Both the position numbers and the translations under genes were made by a program. 33,181 nucleotides of DNA from Cruorifilaria tuberocauda (taxonomy: Eukaryota > Nematoda > Chromadorea > Rhabditida > Onchocercidae): the NCBI GenBank assembly GCA_013365365.1, contig JABVXU010000594.1:1-33181 (forward strand), given 5' to 3'. Each line of letters opens with the position of its first letter. Position 1 is the stretch's first letter. Below the pieces are notes generated by a model. The model had not been told where the DNA came from. It did no database searches and saw nothing but the letters and a program-made list of their open reading frames with translations. Of the stretch, positions 10,877 to 20,150 are shown piece by piece.

Positions 10877-12956
10877 CTATGCAAAACAGTTTCGACCGCA
10901 TTGGCCTGCAAGCAGAACAGTTTTTGAATTCTTAACAACAAAAAATAAAAATGGTTGATTAGCTTCAAATATTATCGGTGTGGCAAAGAACGCTTCATTA
11001 TATGGCTCAAAGTTAGCTCCAACTGAAACTTCAGTTCCTTTTTCATTTACCTGCAAAAATTCAATAGTAAACAAAATGACAAGAACACTTTTCTTTCTTT
11101 TTCATTCCTAAAATTGCAATTAAAATTTTTGAAGAGAAGAGATGACGCAATACGAACCTTAAATGAAGTACTATGGATAATTGCGCTAACAGAAATTGGA
11201 TCACTGCTAAGTCCTTCAAAGTTAGCATTCTCGTTGAAAATATTTGCGATACCAAGTCTTCTCACAACTTTTTTCAAATTCATTTCAGTTACAAATCCGA
11301 ATTTCGGTAATTTTAGCTAAAATTAAACGAATTAGCTGTATTCTTTACTTATCACAATAAATTTTTCACTTTTAAAAATATTTTTAAAAACTTTTAAAAA
11401 AATAAAAATATTGGAAAGTTGTTTTGTTCTACCATAAAATAAATATACCTTATCAAAATTTTATCCTAAAAATAAAACAATTCCAATCAAGGAAATACAT
11501 TGACAGGAATTGTTCCGGTAGTTGGGAGAAATAATTCTCTTTTGTTTTAGATCGTTTGATTTGAACGTACTTTACTGATTGAGAATGGATGATTGAAAGT
11601 AAACAATGTAAAATCGATTGAACTTTTCTCGAAACACAATTTTCGATTTCAATTTCCCTTCAAAAGGGAAAATTTTGCAACTTACCTCGACATTTATTGG
11701 CTTAGCATTTTGAATATATCCGATTAAATCCTCGCTTGTCATATTCTCTCGAATGTTGGATAGGTCAAAGCGAATTCGTGGTAGTATGATTACCATCTCA
11801 GTATCATTACCGATATATGGCAATCTGATAACCCGTACTAAATTATCACCGTAATACCGGAGTTCTGTCTTTAACATCATCATCTGGACCTGAGGAAGAA
11901 GAAATGAAAGGTAACTAATGAGGATCAGATGTATTAATGATATTTTCTGAAAGTATATACTTTTTTCGTCTGACTTGCAGAAACGCTGAAAATAGCATTC
12001 CGAGTGCCACCAATAACGAATCCCTTCTTCCAGATACGTTTGAAGTAAGCTGTACTGAATGCTAATATTTTGGTTTTTGAATCAACACTAGCCGTTACCA
12101 ACGAATTTCTAATTCTGTTATTTGTCTTCCTCGAAACCCAATTATTGATTTCCTGGAAAATTAAATCAATGGGAATTAGTAAATTTAAGAGATAATAATA
12201 ACTCAATCTTTTTGATCATTTCTTCATACCTGAGTAAATTGATCTCTCCGATCATAAGTGAAATTATGTAATGATTCGTCGAAATAAAACTGAAGTATGT
12301 GAGGGAAGCTTGGCTTTATAGAAAATCCATTTTGTACGTACAATCGATTCCCTATGTCCAACACATAATTTTCATCTTCTGTACGACTGATATGTGTTAG
12401 TAATCTGCGAAAATGTCGATGAATTTCTATTTTTGTTGCATCTGAAAGATTAAAGTTAGTTGAATTTATCATTTATGAAATTTATCAATTGTAGCATTAT
12501 CAGTGATAAGCAGAATATGTGAACGATAGTTCGCATGATAAGCTAAATTTTAGTAATAGAGTAAATTTCTTGATTTAAACATTTTTTCAAATTGCAATCA
12601 CTTTTTCCAAGAACTTTCTGCAGTTCTTCCTTGGTTTCACCCTGAGCTGCGAGATAAACCATAAAAAGTGCCGTTGACACAGAAACAGGAGAAGTAATCA
12701 CCGATCTCTCTTTTCTTCCGGTTTCCTTCAGCATCGTAACAGCCAAGTCAAACTGTGCATGCTCCGTCATAGACCTGTATAATCAGTTTATCAGTGACGA
12801 AAAGTAAGATAAGACAAAGTGTTCCTGTCGATGATAAAAATGTTAATAAAGATATGATTACTCTAAAAACATTAATCAGTACATTGTTCCATATATCAGT
12901 TCAAATTGAGTGCCCATAATCAGAAGTGAAACGACGATGATTTCTCCACGAATCAT
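10877..12956 (-). CDS. Secreted serpin (serine protease inhibitor family)
   Basis: Seven exons: 12956-12883, 12774-12602, 12441-12230, 12152-11961, 11889-11686, 11316-11158, 11050-10877. All phases agree, giving 395 aa, the usual serpin length. An acceptor (TTTATCAG) ends 1 base before the ATG, a likely spliced-leader site. Residues 1-23 form a signal peptide (MIRGEIIVVSLLIMG core), so the product is probably exported. Serpin hallmarks in order: SVITSPVSVSTALFMVYLAA (helix B, shutter), EINNWVSRKTNNRI, TAYFKRIWKKGF (strand 3A/breach), LPYIGNDTEMVIILP, hinge EKGTEVSVGA, and the signature FEANQPFLFFV followed by LLAG near the C-terminus. The hinge after EKGTE reads V-S-V-G-A, less Ala-rich than in strong inhibitors. 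The reactive loop appears a few residues longer than usual, so P1 cannot be fixed by eye. Filarial serpins are studied as host-interacting secreted proteins; that role here is inference. Confidence 0.93.
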
Positions 12957-14191
12957 TCTGATAAATCAATAAGATATTCAAAATACTGAAATAATCATAG
13001 ATAAAGATATCCAATCTCGGCAATAATAATCAAAAAAGATTGGAAATAACTGATCGCCGAACTATTTACAATACGAATTAGCGTCTCAGATCACTTAAAA
13101 AAATAAATATACAATAGAATATTTATTCTTTTGTTACCGAACATGAAGAATACCTTTCAAGGTAACTACAGGTGGTTAATTTGTTCACCATTATTTATAA
13201 TTTAGAGTAATCAAATAGTCATTAACACTATGCTAAACGGTACTTAAACCAATGAAAAGATCAGCTAATTGTTAATTGTTTTACTAATTGCTATGGAATT
13301 TTCAATAAAAACGATTTAATCTTTTTTCTTTTGAAATTAATTTTGTGGATTTTAATTTTTCTTTCGCAGCTTTATCTTTGTTCTTATTTGACGAATCATT
13401 CAGTCTTTTTCTTGATTTTACTCTCGAAAGTTGCTAATATATTTAAAATTAACATTTTCAACGTCTAAAAATGAATTAAATTTATGATGTAGCACTTTTT
13501 CTTTTATTATCAAATGATAGTCGTATGTTCTGTTTTACGATTATCTCCAATTTTACTTATCACTTATCTGGAATAAGTCTTACTGGTAGGAGAGAACAAG
13601 ATAAGTTATTAACGCTGGAATATATTTAAAGTCACTAAATCACAGCGTGATACATGCAATGATAAAACGCAAAACAGACGGACGAGAATTAGAATTAGTT
13701 GATTATTCATTAATTAAATACTGTCTATCTCCGAATATAAATATCTGATTGTTTTTTTAATTAATTTGCTTCTTTCTCTAAGAGGTTTGCATTTCAGATA
13801 AGTAAGTTCATTTGATGTCGAAAAAATATCGAAATAACTTCCAAGAAATTATATGTCTAAATAATCATAGCTTGTGGTCTCATATAAATTCTAATCTAAT
13901 TAATGAATAATTTGGCTAATTCTAAAGATTTATCATGCTTATCTTTAAATTATCAGAAACCGATTTATAAGCAAATACTTTGAACTGATTAATCATGCAT
14001 TTAATAGCTGTGCTGTTATTAGCTCTTTATCAGTTCCTTCCTCAAATTTCCAAAGCTTTTCTTTTTTTTATGCTTACATTAAGATATCGTTGTAGCCGCA
14101 AAGTTTACGTCATAGAAACCATTTCCATCAAACCGTTAGCTTTCTCTTCAGATCACGGCATGACCATTAACCATTGGATCATCTGTTGTAG

Positions 14192-14432
14192 TACGTCTAC
14201 GTGATCACCATTCACTTAATCTCTTTTACACTTACGTGATTAACTTTATCTTTTTTACGACTAAATGACTCACTGTTGATTTTATCTTTCATGTGTTTAC
14301 GTGACAACCATTCACTACCATTGACCTTATCTTATGTATGACTACATGATTCACTGATTTTGTTTCTTTTACGTCAACCTTATCTCTTTCATGCTTGCAT
14401 GATTACCATCTACCTTATCTCTTCTCTGAAAT
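14192..14432. repeat. Degenerate tandem repeat (ACGTGATT...CCTTATCTCTTT)
   Basis: Phrases of the type TTTTACxxTTACGTGATTxxC followed by CTTTATCT or CTTATCT recur about six times with 30-50 base spacing. The first is near 14220 and the last ends CTACCTTATCTCTTCTC near 14430. Copies differ at many positions. The array lies between the serpin and the receptor gene and has no coding frame. Confidence 0.55.
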
Positions 14433-15243
14433 TTAATTTCATTCTAATCGAAGGTTAAACTCTTAAATTAAATCATCAGACTTATAAATAGGAAAAAATC
14501 AAGGATTTTTGGAAAGAAAAAGGTAATGTATGTGGAAGAAATTAAAAATCCACTTAAAGGTCAACTAATGATATGACGAGGACATGACCTGTTGATACTT
14601 TCATACGAAACAAGAAAAAGCATTATAGCTAACGACAAAATGCACAATTAGCCATGGCTATTACTTGAAGTAATTACTTAAGTGATTATAGATGAAAATA
14701 TTAGGAATTAAAGTATTACTTTCTCATTCATATTCACATTGCTTTTAGGGCTTGCAATTATGCGAATAACGCGATGATAATTGCTTTCATGAAATATCAA
14801 CGGATAACAAAATAATCATCAACAGGCTCAGTAATATTCTAATCTTCATAAATATATCATTAAAATCGAATTATTCTATTAACTGAATAAGAATACTCTT
14901 TAAAGCCTACTACGATATTGAGAGTTGAAAATTATGATAAACTATTGCGTGTAAGTAAATTCCATGATAGTTTCCAACCTTATTTACATAATACTTATAA
15001 TCAATGGTAATTGAATGCTTTGTTAAGGTATCAGTGATTTGTAGTTGATTACCAATTCATGCAGTAGTTAAACTTTTTTTTATATTTTAAGCTTTAGAGG
15101 CTTTTATGTTTTCATGTGACTCTAAAAGCCTCTTTACGATCTTTGCTCTTCAAAAAATTTTTTTTAATGAAAAACTATTTTGTAAATATGGGTTGAATTT
15201 TGTTAAAAAATGGGAAACATTAATATGCAATTTTTGCTTGATT

Positions 15244-15290
15244 TTCCACGTTCTCCACGTTCTCCACGTCCTCCACGTGCTCTCTCCACG
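15244..15290. repeat. 9-bp tandem repeat TTCTCCACG
   Basis: Five consecutive CCACG-containing units occur: TTCCACG, TTCTCCACG, TTCTCCACG, TCCTCCACG and TGCTCTCTCCACG. It is a C-rich island in otherwise AT-rich DNA. The plus-strand open frame across it (Val-Leu-His repeats) is a by-product of the repeat. Confidence 0.85.
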
Positions 15291-16811
15291 TTTAAAACTT
15301 CGAGCGTAACTATTTGAATAAAAAGCTTTCAGATATCTTCAATGACTTACCTCCTCATTTAACTGCTTTTATTAGAATTAGTTATAAATGTTGTCATTTT
15401 AGTGCTTGACAGCTTCTTACACGCAGAATTTGAGAAAACAGATTATTTCATCTTTTAATTTTAATAGCAAATTCTCAATTCGCTAGGCTGATCATTGTTC
15501 CAATTGATTGATTGATAAGGTAGATTCTACATATATAAATATTACAGAGTCATTAACTGATAACATTCAAACTATCTTAGGTTGATTAGAATTAATAATT
15601 AACCAGCTTATATATAAAGCATTCTTAAAAAAAAATCCAACTTGTTAAAGTTCTACTAAAAAGTATCATACTGCTATTGGCTAGAATATCGATTTGAGTT
15701 GATACTATCAAACTTTGATGTTTGATCGTCGAATATAATAGGCTTAAAATGTTACATATTCTGATTATAATCCACATGAGTTCAACATTTCGAAAGTTTT
15801 GCTTCGAATCTTTCAACTTCGAATTTTCAATACAGAAAAAAATGCAAACTTTTTAATATTAAATAATTTCAAGTAAATTGTTTTCTATAGTAGCAGAGGA
15901 TTTAGATTTATGGGAGAAAGTTAAAAGAAAAAGAGAAAGTTTTAAGCTCAAGCTTGATCAAAAGACTGTTTTCTTTTTATATTGACAAATTATAATAGTT
16001 TTTTTTTTTGGTATCGATAAATTCTGATAAATAACTGATAAATGAGAAATCGATAGTGATTTTCATTATGGGAAATGTTTGAAAACATAAATTGGATAAA
16101 AATCTGGAATCTTTCAGTTATTCTGTGATAAAAATGATAAAAAGTTTTAACTTGAATACCGTTTTGAGGGATTTAAAAATTTTTGTGTTAATCGAGCAGA
16201 CTTTGGTCCGGCTTTCTTGATAAAGTTTAGCAATAATTAATAAGAAACCATTTCTGTGAATGTGAAATTCTCATGTAAATCTTTTTGACTTTCAGTAGTC
16301 AGCAATTTCATAGAATACAGAAAATACTTCTGATTTGTTTCAATTTAATTTCAAATTTAAACTCGATTTATTTTAAATTCAGCTATTACAAGATTTTGAT
16401 TTCAAAAAATCTTCATTAAAAGGAATCCTTATCGATTTATTTCCTAGTGATAGAAGATGATCAGAAAATTATTGGGATAATATCATTTGGGTGGAATAAG
16501 GTAAAAATATCAGTGTTGATTGTAAACTGCTATCAATTGCAAGATCAGTATTACCAAAAATCTTCGATCATCGATAGAATTCGATTTCCATCACAGTTCC
16601 TGTCATGCTGTTTACTGATCATGAAAGATTTTTCCGGAATCGCTTTTTTTGCTATTTGTAAACTTTATTTTATATACAAACGAGTAATTGAGAACTTAAT
16701 TATAATAATACATTAATCATAACTGATTGCAATACATTTTAACTTTTAACCTTTCGAAATTATTCACACAATCAGTTTGCAACAAGAGATCAATACACAA
16801 TGATAATAGAT

Positions 16812-16961
16812 GACGTTTCTCTGTTAGCATAATGTAAAGTGACGATTCCATGATTAGCATGATCACTTGAAAAATGACGTTTACTCTTTTAGCATAATTA
16901 TTTGTAAAGTAACGGTCCCTATTAGCATAATCATTTGTAAAGTAACGTTCTCTGTTAGCAT
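16812..16961. repeat. 30-35 bp tandem repeat with TTAGCAT core
   Basis: TTAGCAT begins at 16824, 16854, 16889, 16922 and 16955 (spacing 30, 35, 33, 33). Each is followed by a GTAAAGTAACG- or GAC-GTT-type segment. The two middle copies are nearly identical (TTTGTAAAGTAACG). A 98-codon minus-strand frame covers the array and encodes imperfect YANRxRYFTNxYANR repeats; I take that frame to be incidental. Confidence 0.75.
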
Positions 16962-17047
16962 ATTCCAACATTTCGCATTTATCACAAACAATTATTCCAT
17001 CGAAATGAATCATTGTTTCCTTGGTAACTTATTTCATCATCATTAAG

Positions 17048-17085
17048 CTTTGTTGTCAACCAAAACTTTTGCATACCTTTGTTAT
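17048..17085. repeat. 38-bp exact direct repeat, copy 1
   Basis: The 38 bases starting CTTTGTTGTCAACCAAAACT are identical to 17513-17550, 465 bases away. On the minus strand each copy contains CAAAG followed by GTATGC, which resembles a splice donor. Confidence 0.9.
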
Positions 17086-17512
17086 GTCGAATTCATACAT
17101 CAGATCTGACTGAATAACATTTCTAGAATTCAATTCTTCATTATACTTAAATATGAATTTGAAATTAATCATTTCATTGTTTAAAATAGCTATTAGCAAA
17201 TGTATCAAATTGAAAAATGACAAATTGGAATATTGATTGGAATTTTTACAAAAATAAACTGAACTGTCGGATATACACAATCAGTTAGCGGAATATTAGA
17301 TGATCAAGTCATGACATTTCGACAAATTGTTTCCAGATCAGAAAGCGATCATATGGCGGAAATCAAAGAGAAATATTTACAACAGAACTAAGAGAAATGA
17401 TCACTCTGATGGATGCATTGATCAAAAATTCATATAAAATATTTAGATAATTTAATAGAAAAAATATTGTACAGGCATGGTAGAGTTATGAGATAGGTTA
17501 TTTCGATATATA

Positions 17513-17550
17513 CTTTGTTGTCAACCAAAACTTTTGCATACCTTTGTTAT
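17513..17550. repeat. 38-bp exact direct repeat, copy 2
   Basis: Exact copy of 17048-17085. The flanks do not match beyond the 38 bases, so this is a dispersed duplication rather than a tandem array. Confidence 0.9.
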
Positions 17551-18213
17551 ATCACAATTGATATGATTATTTACCATAATAGAAAGTAATGTGAAAAATG
17601 TTTCAAATTAATAAACTTAGATAAAAGGTAATTCAACTGAAATATCTGAAAAGTTAATGATCGATTTAAAAAATATAGGTTTGAAAAAAGTGTGAAAATA
17701 TCCGAATTTAATTGAACCTTAAGTAAAATTCCTTTCTAATTTATTATCAGTATAACAAAATAATGCATTTACTTATTAGATTCCAGTTTAAAGGTTAATT
17801 GATTTGTGATCCTTTTATAAATTTGTCGAATTTTCATAGTAATTTCATTAATGGTTTTTTTTAATTTCAAAAAATACAGGTAGAAATGTTTCCTCAGTTC
17901 GTAATTTTCCTATAAATCGTTAATATAAATTTTAATGAAAATTGAATATTAATTAATCAATATATTTTAGTATTTATTGAAAGTAAGTTCAATTCAACTT
18001 TAAATACCGTACTTGTGCAAATTTTAGCGTGAATTTGTTAACGTGAAAATTTTCAATTTTAACTAAAACTAAACCAATTAATTATACCATACTTTCAAAT
18101 ATTACTTATGATTGAGAAAACAAAAATTAAACAAATTTCAAATCAAAGTATCGCATGAAAATCGATGAATTGGAAAATGAAAAATTACAAGAAGAATGAA
18201 TGAATGATTTGAG

Positions 18214-18639
18214 AGTTTAGTTAATTTATGGAATAAAAATTAGCTCTTTTATAAAAGCTATGAAATAAATACTTTAAACAATGAATATGAATAGAAGAGA
18301 GATTTCCATTTCAAAAATCATATCAATCTTATCTACCCTCAAATGATAACAACAAGATTTGTTAGATTGCAAAAATGAAAATTACTTTTTAGTAAAAATG
18401 ACAAAAAAAGAATAAATGATTAATAAGAATGAGAATTTTTCAAATAGTTATTGATAACAAAAGTAAGTGATAATTGATAACAAATGAGATTTGTTATCAA
18501 GAACTATTTGAGAAGAACAGTAGGCTTTAAAATTTAAAACATTTATATGTTTTTTTATGTTATTTATTGTTTGAAGCACTTTTTTCATAGCTTTTATAAA
18601 AGAGTTAATTTTTTTATTCCATAAATTATGACTAAACTT
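18214..18639. repeat. Imperfect long inverted repeat (foldback)
   Basis: The left arm (about 18214-18282) and right arm (about 18560-18639) are reverse complements with small gaps. The core CTTTTATAAAAGCTATGAAA is identical in both arms, and the TTTAGT-ATTTATGGAATAAAAA and ACAAT(G/A)AAT-type parts also match. The spacer of about 280 bases contains a second hairpin. It could be a decayed foldback or MITE-like element; no terminal target duplication was recognised. Confidence 0.7.
18474..18500. repeat. 12-bp perfect hairpin with 3-base loop
   Basis: TTGATAACAAAT, then GAG, then ATTTGTTATCAA: a perfect palindrome inside the spacer of the larger inverted repeat. It overlaps a further inverted pair, CAAATAGTTATTGATAAC (18441-18458) against 18493-18510, with one mismatch. 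Confidence 0.85.
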
Positions 18640-18852
18640 CATCAGCTAATCTTATCACAATTAAATCTAATATTAGAGTGATAAAAAGAAACTTCGAGAA
18701 GACTCGCAGGAAGAATACAAATAAATTTTAGAAAAAATTTTAACCTTATAAAATTTTTCGAAATATATAAGTATGTATATATTTATATGCATTGATTAAA
18801 TATATTCAAATATAATTAAAAAATAATCACGCATATCTTTATCAGTATAAAT

Positions 18853-18940
18853 TAGATAGATAGGTAGATGGATAGACAGAGATAGACAGATAGGTAAATT
18901 AGATAGATTGATAGGTAAACAGGTAGATAGATAAATTAGA
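18853..18940. repeat. GATA/GACA tetranucleotide-rich microsatellite
   Basis: The stretch is made of interrupted TAGA, GATA, GACA and GGTA units (e.g. AGATAGATAGGTAGATGGAT). It is a likely polymorphic simple repeat in the gene-poor region. Confidence 0.85.
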
Positions 18941-20150
18941 CACTTAAATATATTCTTAGATATATTTTGAAACATACGTCGTAATAATACTGTAAACATA
19001 TATCCATGCACCTTTGTTAATTAAAAAGAAATAATATTTGTGAAATCAAATACTTTCATATGTTCCCATAGAAATGCATACCTTTACCTAGCTGATTTAT
19101 CATGCTTATGATTGAAACATACTTACTTACATGTCTTGTTATCATCTTATTATTGTTATATTTTCGCATAATTAAAAGTAACTTCATTAACACCTGCGTA
19201 TTATCGCTAATAATAGCAGTTAATAGTTTATTACTACTACACATAACAACATTGCTAACATATTGCATGATGTTACTAAGGCTTTTGCCCCTTCCATTAT
19301 AACTTTACTTTATTAAATAACTTTTTTCATTTCTTATTATTTGTTAATTATTAAAATTTAAAATTTAATAAATTTCTTTTTTCTCATTTTAATTTATTAA
19401 AAAAAAAAACTTTATAAGTAAAATGAATTGCTGGAGTAGGTAATGTAAACATATTAATGTTTCAATACGCCGCTAATTTGAAGTATATGACTACAATACA
19501 TCGCCTTGTTAATACTAGCAGTTACAACAAACTGAACTACAAAAATTTCATTCAACATAGAATTCGTAGTATTTAAACCAATATATAATGAATCAATGAA
19601 CAAATGAAGCGGCAAATAAAGGTTGATGATATTAACAATATAAAATGTGATTACATTTGAACTGTAAAATACTTACGACAAATTTCCGAATGAATGAATT
19701 AATTAATTAATTCAATAAAAACTGTAATTAATAGATATCATTGAAATTTTCTTATATTTAAATAGTAATTGAATAGTTAAATTATTTTACCAGAAAAAAA
19801 AAAGAAATGAAAAAGAAAATTAGTGTATACTGTGAGTAATTAATATAATTTAAACTTTTAGATGAGATAATTTTTATCCTTTTCGTATAAAGTATAAAAA
19901 AGGGATAAAATTTAAAGAAGTTTTAGGAGAATTTAAACTTTTAAAAGTATAAAATTATTACTGGAATCCAACTTATAAGTTCAATTTTTTATATTTACGC
20001 ATTTAAATATGTTTGTTTAAATAATTATAACCAGTAAAAATTTATGAAATGTAATTAGATATGATTTTGATGATACTAATTTCTAATTAAATTAAATTAA
20101 AATGAACGTTTCAGATTCAGAAAATCTCGAACTTTATATAATTAAGAGAA

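Larger units (their letters stand above)
12957..20150. other. 7-kb gene-poor intergenic region
   Basis: No gene model with consistent splice signals and coding character was found across 7.2 kb between the serpin 5' end and the nuclear receptor start. Isolated open frames look spurious or unprovable: one at 13995-14204 (+), which starts with a hydrophobic signal-like stretch, and one at 16447-16716 (+). The region contains several tandem repeats, a duplicated 38-mer and a long imperfect inverted repeat, listed separately. It presumably includes the promoters of both divergent neighbours. Confidence 0.55.

Noticed and set aside
13995..14204. Plus-strand 69-codon frame starting with a signal-peptide-like stretch
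   Set aside because: After the hydrophobic start the sequence shows no family resemblance, good donor or partner exon, and it runs into the degenerate repeat array.
16447..16716. Plus-strand frame with a possible exon (IEDDQKIIGIISFGWNK between TTTCCTAG and GTAAAA)
   Set aside because: The splice signals are good, but no connecting exon was found on either side and the rest of the frame looks random.
16717..17013. 98-codon minus-strand frame with YANRxRYFTN repeats
   Set aside because: The repetition comes from the TTAGCAT DNA array. There are no splice signals and no protein resemblance.
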